64,000 nt of DNA from Pseudomonadota bacterium (lineage in GTDB: Bacteria > Pseudomonadota > Gammaproteobacteria > Steroidobacterales > Steroidobacteraceae), in assembly GCA_023457495.1 (NCBI GenBank), contig JAEWLQ010000085.1, forward strand, positions 62,001-126,000. The letters are read 5' to 3'. Shown piece by piece: positions 1 to 7,466 of the stretch. The first letter of the stretch is position 1; the number at the start of each line of letters is the position of its first letter. Under the pieces are notes generated by a model. That model was not told where the DNA came from. It was given only the letters and a program-made list of their open reading frames with translations, and searched no databases. The translations under genes and the position numbers were made by a program.

Positions 1-290
1 TTCAATTCTCGAAAGCGTACGTCCACCTTCCAACCAATCGCACTCCAATTGGTACCGATCGCGCCGAACTCGGTGGGCTTCGGAAACTCGTCACAAAACG
101 AATTCGCGATTCCGAGAGCCGCGATTCGGGTGTCGAAAAACGAAAAGACAATGTCGCCTGGCGAGACTTCGCGCATGAACTCATAGAACGGATTGCGGTG
201 CTGGTTCTTCTTGCGCTTGGGCGACCAGATGTAGCCGCCATCGACTTCGTGGCGATAGGTCTGATTTTGGTTAACCCACCAGTAACGCAT
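1..290 (-). CDS. HNH restriction endonuclease-type N-terminal domain, copy A (runs off left edge)
   Basis: The minus strand is open from an ATG at 290 to the window edge, giving 96 residues that begin MRYWWVNQNQTYRHE and continue through YIWSPKR, NPFYEFMREVSPGDIVFSF, DTRIAALGIA and FPKPTEFG. From memory this is the N-terminal module of HNH restriction endonucleases, where it precedes the nuclease domain; its fold is probably EVE/PUA-like (inference). Related copies occur at about 635-690, 1254-1676, 4418-4845 and 6394-6436. This copy is the most divergent of the long ones and has no frameshift in the visible part, so it could be the N terminus of a complete gene. Whether an HNH domain follows cannot be seen. 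Confidence 0.7.
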   Translation of the reverse strand, partial: MRYWWVNQNQTYRHEVDGGYIWSPKRKKNQHRNPFYEFMREVSPGDIVFSFFDTRIAALGIANSFCDEFPKPTEFGAIGTNWSAIGWKVDVRFREL

Positions 291-499
291 GAGGCGTGAA
301 CAAATCCTTTCTCGACCTGACATCACCCGTTGCGGGCGCGGTCTTGATCAGCGGACAGAGCTACCGGTCACCTTATACAGGTAGTCGGTGTCGCAAACAC
401 TGTGCGCCAGGAAACGATGGCCAATGACTCTCAGATTGGGCGTTCCAATCTACTGTATTGAGAGGGCGCCGGGTTTGCTGCGCGTCCAGGGGATCCGAC

Positions 500-715
500 T
501 TGCTCACCCAATACACGTGTGCGGGCCGAATCCGGACCGCGCTAGGTCTCCCTGCCCGACGCGCGCCAGGATGATGGCTTCGCGTTGGGTGTCGGGGATC
601 TTCATGTCCTCGCGGATGTCGTGTTCGACGCGTTCCTCCCATCGCTCGGGCTTCGGGCTCTCGTAGCAATAGGAGCGCGCAATGCCGCGCGTCGATGCAG
701 CGCTTCACTACCACC
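500..715 (-). pseudogene. HNH endonuclease remnant, copy B (N-domain scrap joined to linker region)
   Basis: Read on the minus strand, a short piece of the repeated N-domain (GIARSYCYESPKP, lacking four residues found in the other copies before GIARS) runs directly into WEERVEHDIREDMKIPDTQR and AIILARVGQG. The second part resembles the linker before the HNH nuclease core, where families read like LPETQKEALIQARRGQG. The frame has no plausible start and degrades near 520, and no HNH core is recognisable downstream. This looks like an internally deleted pseudogene of the same family as copy A, immediately downstream of the zinc-finger gene. The boundaries are approximate. Confidence 0.55.
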
Positions 716-728
716 ACGCGTGATCGCG

Positions 729-1154
729 TCACATGGTCAATTCTTGCGTGCCCTTGCAGGCCGGATACTTGGAACAACCCCAGAACTTGCGTCCAGCGCC
801 GGCACCCCGACGAGCAGTACGCATGACCATGCGTGCACCACAACTGGGACAGGTCACTTCGCTCGGCGTGGGAGGCGAGTTTTCCACACGGAATCGCTTG
901 ATCACCGATCCCAGCGCTCCGAACAGGAATGCCGCAGGAAGAACGTATTGGAGAAAGACGGCCAGCGTATGAAGCAACTTGGTTCGCGCAAACGGGCCCA
1001 ATTCCGCGACATCCTTCGCCACTGGCGCGGGATCCTGCATTGCCAGCATGTGAAAACCAAAGTAGCTGACTACTGCCAGCGCTACCCCCACCCACCATGG
1101 GACGAGCGCGGTGACGCGGATGATGTCTTCGAACAATGAATTGCGGCGCACCAT
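729..1154 (-). CDS. Membrane protein with C-terminal topoisomerase-type C4 zinc finger
   Basis: This 141-residue protein starts at the ATG at 1154, chosen because TAGGAG lies 9-10 bases upstream; a longer frame to 1190 lacks such a site. Two hydrophobic segments are visible: about residues 17-38 (VPWWVGVALAVVSYFGFHML) and 62-83 (LAVFLQYVLPAAFLFGALG). The C terminus carries a four-cysteine finger (CPSCGARMVMR, then GCSKYPAC) typical of the zf-C4_Topoisom family seen in topoisomerase I tails and in Mrr-like restriction proteins. A membrane-anchored nucleic-acid-binding role is inferred. It lies between two HNH-domain remnants in the defence island. No nuclease domain is fused to it, which is unusual for the finger in such islands. 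Confidence 0.75.
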   Translation of the reverse strand: MVRRNSLFEDIIRVTALVPWWVGVALAVVSYFGFHMLAMQDPAPVAKDVAELGPFARTKLLHTLAVFLQYVLPAAFLFGALGSVIKRFRVENSPPTPSEVTCPSCGARMVMRTARRGAGAGRKFWGCSKYPACKGTQELTM

Positions 1155-1190
1155 ATCTCTCACTCCTAACGGGCATCGTGCGAACGGCAT

Positions 1191-1676
1191 CCGTCAGCAC
1201 CCGCATCGCGCGGCAATCATCCTCGTTGTAGTCGAGGATCCTCTGCTTAGGCGCCGCCGCGAACGGCCGGCCGACTTCGGCCAGGTACACGCTCTGCAAG
1301 CCATCGCCATTGGCGCGCAGCGGCGGGTGCTTCTGCGGCAGCAGGCCGCGCAGCTCGCCGATGTGGCTCTTGGGTGAATGCGGTTCGTCAGCTCGCGGAA
1401 GCTCACGTCGAGCTTCTTTGGCGTAGGCTCCCAGTAGCTGCCGGCCGTGCCGAACTCCGTCGGCTTCGGGCTCTCGCAGCAATAGGAGCGCGCGATGCTG
1501 AGCGCGGCGATGCGCGTGTCGCGGACGGAGAAGATGATGTCGTCCGGCGAGACCTCGCGCATGGACTCGTAGAAGGGATTGCGGGCTTTGTTAGCGTTGC
1601 GCTTGGGCGACCAGAGGTAGCCGCCGGCGATTTCGTGGCGGTAGGTTTGGTTTTGGTTGACCCACCAGTAGCGCAT
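1191..1676 (-). pseudogene. HNH N-domain copy C, frameshifted and fused to the tail of a RecB-like nuclease
   Basis: The frame from the ATG at 1676 reads MRYWWVNQNQTYRHE through FRELTNRIHP and then shifts. Compared with copy D, one G is missing from a G-run at about 1372-1374 (GGGG in copy D, GGG here). In the restored frame it continues SHIGELRGLLPQ to YLAEVGRPFAA. Near 1253 homology with copy D ends and a different protein tail follows: ILDYNEDDCRAMRVLTDAVR. That tail resembles the C terminus of TM0106/YprB RNase H-like or RecB-like nucleases (YNxxDC...L). The locus therefore combines pieces of two genes plus a frameshift, and I treat it as inactive. Confidence 0.7.
1254..1676 (-). repeat. 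Direct repeat unit 1 (paired with 4418-4845)
   Basis: About 420 bases are closely similar by eye to 4418-4845 in the same orientation, from the start codon of the HNH N-domain to GCGCCGCCGCGAACGGCC. Similarity stops abruptly right after the start codon on one side and at about 1254 on the other. The pair brackets about 2.7 kb (1677-4417) and could recombine to delete it (inference). Confidence 0.75.
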
Positions 1677-1824
1677 GGAATCCGGTCAGCTGATTACAAA
1701 TCGACTCTTGACACCTAGGTACACAAGGGCACGCAAGAAAAACAGCTATAGGCGAGTGGCGTGTGGGGTCGGGAAGTGCGGCTTTGCGGAGGATCTTGTG
1801 CCAAGACTATTCCAATACTACGAC

Positions 1825-2232
1825 TCACGCTTTGCCTGCGCCGTCTCCGTCACTCGCCTTGTCGACGCTGCTGCGACCGGCTTTCATAGAATCGATGACC
1901 CTATTCGTGACCTCCTGATGCCGACTCATAGAGTTCAGCATCCTTGTCATTAAGCTTAGGAGAAAAATCACACTCAGCGCGGAGACATTTATCGCGGTGG
2001 TGAATACGAACCATCGTGTGACGGGCTGTTTGGAGAAGACCGGCGCGATGACCAGCACCAGCATCGCCAGAACGCCTAGCCACTTGGCAACCTTGGCGCC
2101 TGCGAGTGTCAGCTGCTTGCGCGCATCTTTAGCATCCGCCGCGTACTTCGTTATAAACGCGACAACGCTGCTCGCGGTCAGCGTCAACAGCGGCACGCCC
2201 ACTGCAATCATGATTTGTAGCCAGACTGGCAT
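1825..2232 (-). CDS. Small membrane protein of unknown function
   Basis: The protein is 135 residues from the ATG at 2232, selected because GGGAGGA lies at good spacing upstream. Hydrophobic stretches are visible at about residues 1-25 (MPVWLQIMIAVGVPLLTLTA), 48-66 (WLGVLAMLVLVIAPVF) and 74-95 (FVFTTAINVSALSVIFLLSL), with a charged segment (KYAADAKDARKQ) between the first two. The C-terminal third is polar. I do not recognise a family. It is encoded between two HNH-domain copies, on the same strand as the other island genes and downstream of the two-gene operon at 2430-4045. Whether it belongs to that operon is unclear, because about 200 bases separate them. Confidence 0.65.
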   Translation of the reverse strand: MPVWLQIMIAVGVPLLTLTASSVVAFITKYAADAKDARKQLTLAGAKVAKWLGVLAMLVLVIAPVFSKQPVTRWFVFTTAINVSALSVIFLLSLMTRMLNSMSRHQEVTNRVIDSMKAGRSSVDKASDGDGAGKA

Positions 2233-2429
2233 TGCGATCCTCCCGGTGCAAACGACGTCTTTGAGCACCCGCTGCGTTTTTGGCGCGCTCCGGCTTATCG
2301 GGCGCGGGCTTGGGCTTCGCGTACACCCGGGGCTGGCATCGACTCTTCAACGCCCTCCGGCACTACCTTGCTGCACGTGACTATTGCGGCCGAGAATGTC
2401 CGTGAGTCAACCACTGCACCGTTTTTGAC

Positions 2430-3533
2430 TCAATAAGGACTCTCGGGCTCCGAAAAATCCAGCATACCTTGCCGTTGAAGGGCCGAGAGCATTTCGACTT
2501 GCCGGACAAATGAGAGCACCGCTTTCGCATAGACAGCAGTATTTGGTGAGTGTGCCCTAACGTGTTCCATCTCCTGATGCACGTTCAGCATCGCGGCTAT
2601 ACGTTCGCAAGCGACGACTATTTCCGCAATCGAGTCTTTTGAAAGATGCAAGATGGCATCGGAAAACCCCGACGTGTCCAGCTTGTTGAGGTTTGCTCTA
2701 GTTAGAATCTGATGAACATTCTTGAATTCGTTGTTCACCGATATCTCGTATTCAAGGTAGCGGAGCGTCGATATGCCGATGCTTTCACCAATCTCGGGTA
2801 GCGCCTCAAATCGGACATCTCCCGGACTCGCATACTGCAACTTCTGTATTCGTAGTGTGTGAATACCCGGAATATCTTCGGACAAACGGTTGTAAAGATT
2901 CAGCCGGCTGTAGCCGCCAGTCCATGGAGCACGGAGCGCTATGCTAAGTTTGTGCGCAAGCGTTTTAACAAAACGTGGGCGCGTCGCATAGAAGAAAGCG
3001 TATAGCCGCCGATATCGCTTAAAGAACTGCTCGAAGTCGCGCTCAAACCAATCTCCGGAAATGGGTACGTCGAAACCATGCGGCATGATTTCTTCGGTCA
3101 AATCGACGTCATCGGTAAGTGCGGGATCAAAGAAAGACTCAGCGGTCGGGATGTAATCGTCGACATCTGAAGGAACTACTTCCCTCAACAATCGCCTTGG
3201 CTTGTGCGGCTCGCCGCTACGCTGAGAGGAAGAATCTTCTTCTCGGTCACTTGTATCAATGTCGAGAACCAATCGGCGAGTCGCATTGATGACCAGATCG
3301 CGTAAGGACAGTTCTTTTCTAAAGTACTTGGTGAGCGGATCACGACCAACGGGGAACAGCAGCCAGCGGTCTCGGCTCTTTCCATTTGTGTCGCACCATA
3401 GATAGATCCAACTGATTCGTCCGTCCGTGTAAAGCGAGGCCGCGGGAAACTCCATGCGCACGAGGTCGCACACATGCGAGTGGTTTGCTAGTTCCACCGC
3501 CGCCTTGCGCCGCATACCACCGACTTCTCTCAT
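2430..3533 (-). CDS. Unrecognised 367-residue protein, second gene of a two-gene operon
   Basis: The ATG at 3533 overlaps the stop of the upstream gene by four bases (ATGA), indicating translational coupling. Residues of about 25-95 (FPAASLYTDGRISWIYLWCD, RDRWLLFPVGRDPLTKYF, LSLRDLVINA) recall a small N-terminal domain, perhaps DUF6575-like, that I remember only loosely. An acidic stretch follows (SDREEDSSSQ, then a DD-rich segment near 120-145). The C-terminal half looks all-helical (LRYLEYEISVNNEFKNVHQI to the end). No nuclease, ATPase or transmembrane motif is visible. Base composition is lower in GC than the backbone. Position inside a defence island and coupling to a partner suggest a two-component defence system, but the function is unknown. 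Confidence 0.75.
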   Translation of the reverse strand: MREVGGMRRKAAVELANHSHVCDLVRMEFPAASLYTDGRISWIYLWCDTNGKSRDRWLLFPVGRDPLTKYFRKELSLRDLVINATRRLVLDIDTSDREEDSSSQRSGEPHKPRRLLREVVPSDVDDYIPTAESFFDPALTDDVDLTEEIMPHGFDVPISGDWFERDFEQFFKRYRRLYAFFYATRPRFVKTLAHKLSIALRAPWTGGYSRLNLYNRLSEDIPGIHTLRIQKLQYASPGDVRFEALPEIGESIGISTLRYLEYEISVNNEFKNVHQILTRANLNKLDTSGFSDAILHLSKDSIAEIVVACERIAAMLNVHQEMEHVRAHSPNTAVYAKAVLSFVRQVEMLSALQRQGMLDFSEPESPY

Positions 3534-4045
3534 GGAAAGAGCTTCTCGACGGCAGTAACGGATTTCTCCGGTTCAAACGAATGGAACTCATAGAAAGTGA
3601 AATGTCCATCGTTGCTAGACGGCGTGCGCGCACCGTGCGTGACGCCGAGAGCTAGCTCCGCCGCGCAATCTCCCACCTTCTTTCGCCAATTCCGCACTCG
3701 CTTCTCGACCTGTTCAATCTTGCTGCGCACCTGCGCAACTGAATCGTAGAGCGACAGCCCCCAGGCTTGGCAACACCTTGTCCCCATGTGCGGTTCAAGT
3801 ATGGCCTTCGGCAGAAAATTGCGTTGGTCTTTAATGTCCGCGTGAACGATGCGGTAGCTCCGTTCAGAAAACGTCCCGGTTGCTCCCGATGGGCAATTTG
3901 GATGTGTGACCAGCCCGTAACCGTACTTGTACGCGGACTTTGGGCCGGACGGTGCAGGCGGCGGAGGCGCAGGAGCTGCAGGAACTCCTGGATTTGCTGC
4001 GTCCGCTATCGCGTTCTCGGTGGCCGCTGGCTTACTTTTATCCAC
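3530..4045 (-). CDS. Unrecognised 171-residue protein, first gene of a two-gene operon
   Basis: The reading frame begins at a GTG at 4045; no clear ribosome-binding site is visible, so the true start could be slightly downstream. Residues of about 15-35 form a proline/alanine-rich linker (VPAAPAPPPPAPSGP). The remaining 135 residues look globular: YGYGLVTHPNCPSGATGTF, VHADIKDQRNFLPKAILEPH, a helical basic stretch (VRSKIEQVEKRVRNWRKKVG), and an aromatic-rich tail (GHFTFYEFHSFEPEKS). No signal peptide or membrane segment is present. It overlaps the next gene by four bases, so the two products are probably made together. I do not recognise the family. Confidence 0.65.
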   Translation of the reverse strand: MDKSKPAATENAIADAANPGVPAAPAPPPPAPSGPKSAYKYGYGLVTHPNCPSGATGTFSERSYRIVHADIKDQRNFLPKAILEPHMGTRCCQAWGLSLYDSVAQVRSKIEQVEKRVRNWRKKVGDCAAELALGVTHGARTPSSNDGHFTFYEFHSFEPEKSVTAVEKLFP

Positions 4046-4275
4046 AACATGGATAGTCGTAGTTCGGCGTGGCTAATGTCAATTTGTAGCTGTCGATCGG
4101 GATAAGACCTGTGCTCTGCTTCACGCAAAGCTATCGGGAGTTTGCCGACCGCGACTCAGATCGGATTTGCGGCGAGTTCCTGGTGACCATGACCGAACGC
4201 CCGCCCTCCCCGCCCCCGCCCGCTTATGTTTTGCATCGGCGGCAGCACAGTTGGAGAAGGGAGAGGTGAACATCT

Positions 4276-4845
4276 TTACTTCGTCGCAAACAGATCACGG
4301 TTCGACTCGCTCCTCCTAACGCTCACCGGCTCGCGCGATGGGCTCAGCTGCTCCGCGCGAGCGACCTCCTCCGCGACGCCCTTCACCTGATTCGCTTCGC
4401 CGCCGATGAGACGGAACAGCGCCGCCGCGAACGGCCGGCCGACTTCGGCCAGGTACCCGCTTTGCAGGCCATCGCCATTGGCGCGCAGCGGCGAGTACTT
4501 CTGTGGCAGCAGGCCGCGCAGCTCGCCGATGTGGCTCTTGGGGTGAATGCGGTTCGTCAGCTCGCGAAATCTCACGTCGATCTTCCGGCTGATCGCCTCC
4601 CAGTAGCTACCGGCCGCGCCGAACTCCGTCGGCTTCGGGCTCTCGTAGCAATAGGAGCGCGCGATGCCGAGCGCGGCGATGCGCGTGTCGCGGAAGGAGA
4701 AGATGATGTCGCTCGGCGAGACCTCGCGCATGGACTCGTAGAAGGGATTGCGGGCTTTGTTAGCGTTGCGCTTGGGCGACCGGAGATAGCCGCCGAAGAT
4801 TTCGTGGCGGTAGGTTTGGTTTTGGTTGACCCACCAGTGGCGCAT
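4276..4845 (-). CDS. Stand-alone HNH-endonuclease-type N-terminal domain, copy D
   Basis: This intact 189-residue frame starts at the ATG at 4845 with MRHWWVNQNQTYRHE and runs through FYESMREVSPSDIIFSF, DTRIAALGIARSYCYESPKP, TNRIHPKSHIGELRGLLPQ and YLAEVGRPFAAALFRLIGG. It then ends in about 35 polar residues with no HNH motif. Full-length relatives continue into an HNH nuclease, so this is either a truncated gene or a free-standing sensor/DNA-recognition domain. Its start lies 24 bases after the stop of the nuclease gene at 4869-6323. It is the best preserved of the repeats and nearly identical to copy C where they overlap. Confidence 0.6.
   Translation of the reverse strand: MRHWWVNQNQTYRHEIFGGYLRSPKRNANKARNPFYESMREVSPSDIIFSFRDTRIAALGIARSYCYESPKPTEFGAAGSYWEAISRKIDVRFRELTNRIHPKSHIGELRGLLPQKYSPLRANGDGLQSGYLAEVGRPFAAALFRLIGGEANQVKGVAEEVARAEQLSPSREPVSVRRSESNRDLFATK
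4418..4845 (-). repeat. Direct repeat unit 2 (paired with 1254-1676)
   Basis: This is the second long copy of the HNH N-domain sequence, in the same orientation as 1254-1676. It keeps the four-G run that copy C has lost, so its frame is open. Confidence 0.75.
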
Positions 4846-4868
4846 GCCTTGCAGATCTGACTGAAGTA

Positions 4869-6323
4869 CTACTTGGAAACCACTACTTGCCGATACTCGA
4901 GCGGCAGATCGAACTTTTCGCGAAGCATGGCTATATATGCACTTGTATCCGCGTCAAGCGGCGGCTCAGCAACTACGACTAGCCTCTTCGGGTGCCAGAT
5001 GTTCGCGAGAAACCCATACTCCAATAGCTGGCCCAAGGCTTGCCGCACCGCTAGCGAAGCCGTTTCCGTCACCTTGATCTCATATAACCAGTGCTCTCGG
5101 CCAGGTTTCCTGACAAGCATGTCGATATAGCCTCCGCTTCCGCTAGGCTGATTCACTGCGACGATGGCCTCTGCATCCTCAATCACAAGTTCTCGAAAGA
5201 GCTGTTCCGAGATAACGTTATGTTGGAGCCGAATTATCCGCTCTTGTGCTGCGATTGAGGCCGACGTCTCAACTGGAAGCTTGCTAATGCCATGGCTGAC
5301 CGGCGGACCTTCAGCGGGAGTGCGGCCGATCTGCGTGAATACGAACCACGGAAACATGTTCCGCCGGAGCGGTTCGTCGCTAAATTCGTCAATACGCGAT
5401 AGAAACTCCGTCAATGCCAGCGCTCGCTCCGCCCAGTTGCCGGTGGTCGGGCTCTTGAAAGATGAATGCTCTTCCATCCATGCGAGCACCGCGTTGTGCT
5501 TAGCGACGTCGACGGTGGTGTGGTAGCGATCTGGCGCGATGCTCGCAAACGAACGGGACAACAGAAGAGTCGGCTGCCTTTCAATGCGCCCTTCCGACTT
5601 CCACCGCCGGAGGTCTTCCAGGGCTCGAGAGAATGAAGAAGGAGACGAGTCACGTGCGATCGCTACGATTTGTTGCTTTAGCTCCGCATTCATCCGATCG
5701 ACGCTTTCGTGACTCAACAGACCTTGGCCTGCGTGCGCGACGTAGTTGTCCGGACGCTTCCAGATCAACTCAAGTGCTTCTTCTAGATTGCCGTCTTCAA
5801 TCGAATGCCGAATTCGTTCAAGTGTTGTTTGATAGTAGGGAAGCCAGCTAGAGAAGTGCGGCGCATCAGGCCTATTGAAACCAGCGAGAAATTGCCGGAA
5901 AACTGAGTCGAGTTTGAGGTTGCGATTCGCGGCTACATGCTTTCGTCCGACAAATTCGTCACCAAGCACTTCGGCCCACTCGGCACCTTTGCACTTCTCA
6001 ATTTCGCCGCGCCACCAGTCAAAGTCATCGCGACTCTTACCGTAGATCTCATAGAACCGATGTTCTGGCTGGAAGCTAACCTCGGCAACAATTAGCCCTG
6101 TAATCGCCGGCCACTTCTCCCGTATGCACCATCTCGCAAGAGCATCCAGCCCCTGTCGCGACAAGCTCTGTCCGTAAGTTTCTCCCTGCATGCGGAGGCC
6201 GAGTGCCTCATGGACGCCTTTATACGTGAAGTAAGTCTCGGGATTTCCTGGCACGACTTCGTCAAGACGACGAACTAGGTAGTCGAGTAGCGCACTAGCC
6301 TCGGCGGTGAGTATTTCAGACAT
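4869..6323 (-). CDS. Large protein with C-terminal PD-(D/E)XK nuclease domain
   Basis: The 484-residue protein starts at the ATG at 6323. The C-terminal 100 residues show a nuclease core: GSGGYIDMLVRKPG with D401, then LYEIKVTE with E415 and K417, followed by a helix (AVRQALGQLLEYGF) typical of this superfamily. The first 380 residues are not assigned; they contain the stretches RFYEIYGKSRDDFDWWRGEI and WAERALALTEFLSRIDEF and look soluble. DNA cleavage or restriction is the expected activity, and the large N-terminal part may give target recognition. The gene stands alone between two HNH-domain repeats. No methyltransferase is adjacent, so it is either a modification-dependent nuclease or part of an unknown system. 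Confidence 0.75.
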   Translation of the reverse strand: MSEILTAEASALLDYLVRRLDEVVPGNPETYFTYKGVHEALGLRMQGETYGQSLSRQGLDALARWCIREKWPAITGLIVAEVSFQPEHRFYEIYGKSRDDFDWWRGEIEKCKGAEWAEVLGDEFVGRKHVAANRNLKLDSVFRQFLAGFNRPDAPHFSSWLPYYQTTLERIRHSIEDGNLEEALELIWKRPDNYVAHAGQGLLSHESVDRMNAELKQQIVAIARDSSPSSFSRALEDLRRWKSEGRIERQPTLLLSRSFASIAPDRYHTTVDVAKHNAVLAWMEEHSSFKSPTTGNWAERALALTEFLSRIDEFSDEPLRRNMFPWFVFTQIGRTPAEGPPVSHGISKLPVETSASIAAQERIIRLQHNVISEQLFRELVIEDAEAIVAVNQPSGSGGYIDMLVRKPGREHWLYEIKVTETASLAVRQALGQLLEYGFLANIWHPKRLVVVAEPPLDADTSAYIAMLREKFDLPLEYRQVVVSK

Positions 6324-6393
6324 TCAGCCTCCCGCGAAATTACAATACGTTTGAAGCCCAGTCGATCTCGCGGATCGTTGGGTGTCTAGGCAA

Positions 6394-6436
6394 CGGAGAT
6401 TTCGTGGCGGTAGGTTTGGCATTGGTTGACTTCACC
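6394..6436 (-). repeat. Short remnant of the HNH N-domain repeat (copy E)
   Basis: About 40 bases match the 5' end of the repeated N-domain: on the minus strand they encode VNQCQTYRHEISVA, against VNQNQTYRHEI in the long copies. It lies just upstream of the nuclease gene at 4869-6323 and downstream of the mrr-like gene, so it is another scar between two island genes. Confidence 0.6.
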
Positions 6437-6524
6437 GCAGACCATACAATTCATCCGAAGTCGCAGGGCATTCCCTTTGTCAGCTGCCACTTGTGCGTCG
6501 CGGGTGCTCGGCTGAACGTTGGTG

Positions 6525-7415
6525 CTATTCAGGCGCAAGAAACCAGATCGGACGCAGAGGCATTCTCCGGCGAGCTTCATCGGTAAGCCGCGCGTAGTTC
6601 TCAACCCATAGGTCAAAGAACTGCTCGAGATCCATTAGTGTGAGGCGCCGCTTTTCCTGGGTACGCGCTTCTTCCTGCGCATCACGGGTGAACCCGCCGG
6701 TGCAAACGAAGACACCTACGTCGTCATCTCCCAGCACTGCCATGAATGACCTCACGCCGTCGACACGAACGGATTCCTTCTGGCGCTTCACCTGCACTTT
6801 GATTCTCGGCGGCTTGGTTCCAAGCGGATCCGATTGCGCAATGATATCGATGCCTCCGTCCTTGCCCGGAGGAGCGATCCAAGCGACGTGGAATCCCATT
6901 GCTCTCAGCAATGAGCCAACCAGCTCCTGAAAGTCATACGGATTCATCTCACGAAGAAAAGACTCGAGCTCGCTCCAAGCCTGTTCTTCCGCTTCCTCGA
7001 ATGTGATGCTCGCATTCTTGCCGCCCTCCGGCTCCTCGGAGAATGACTCCGCAATCGGCTCGGTAGCCGGCTGGGTGAGCTTCCACTCTTTGTATAGGCG
7101 GCAGGCCTCGCGATAAAACGACTCTGGATCGGAGAATCTTGCGTACGCCTCTTTGCCGGCGGCAGTGATCGTCCAGATTCCTTTGTTCTTGTGCAGCCAG
7201 CCCGCTTTCACACAGTCCACAGTAGAGAAGCGGACGATCTTGTCGAATCTGCGACCACCTGATTCGTAGCTTCCCTTCTCGTAGTCCGTGAGTTGGACGC
7301 GGGATTCAAGAGCTGCGAGAGCTTGGCGGGCGGGCACACCTTCCGGGGTTTTCATCAGAATCTCGAAGAGATTCCTGAGAAGCTCTCCGGTTCGCCGTCG
7401 GGTAACGTCAGCCAC
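6525..7415 (-). CDS. mrr: Mrr-type restriction endonuclease
   Basis: The protein has 296 residues from a GTG at 7415 (GTG GCT GAC GTT). Residues of about 1-110 match the winged-helix Mrr N-terminal domain (LTDYEKGSYESGGRRFDKIV, WLHKNKGIWTITAAGKEAYA). Residues of about 150-285 form the Mrr catalytic domain of the PD-(D/E)XK superfamily: FQELVGSLLRAMGFHV with E165, PPGKDGGIDIIA with D190, and IKVQVKRQ with Q208 and K210. Mrr enzymes cut methylated foreign DNA and are often solitary, as here. The acidic linker between the domains (EEPEGGKNA, EEAEEQAW) is normal for the family. The gene precedes hsdR on the same strand, with about 50 bases between their ends. Confidence 0.9.
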   Translation of the reverse strand: MADVTRRRTGELLRNLFEILMKTPEGVPARQALAALESRVQLTDYEKGSYESGGRRFDKIVRFSTVDCVKAGWLHKNKGIWTITAAGKEAYARFSDPESFYREACRLYKEWKLTQPATEPIAESFSEEPEGGKNASITFEEAEEQAWSELESFLREMNPYDFQELVGSLLRAMGFHVAWIAPPGKDGGIDIIAQSDPLGTKPPRIKVQVKRQKESVRVDGVRSFMAVLGDDDVGVFVCTGGFTRDAQEEARTQEKRRLTLMDLEQFFDLWVENYARLTDEARRRMPLRPIWFLAPE

Positions 7416-7466
7416 TACACACTCCTTGTTCGAGGAATCTTGAGGTCTAATACGCGCCTCGGCGAC

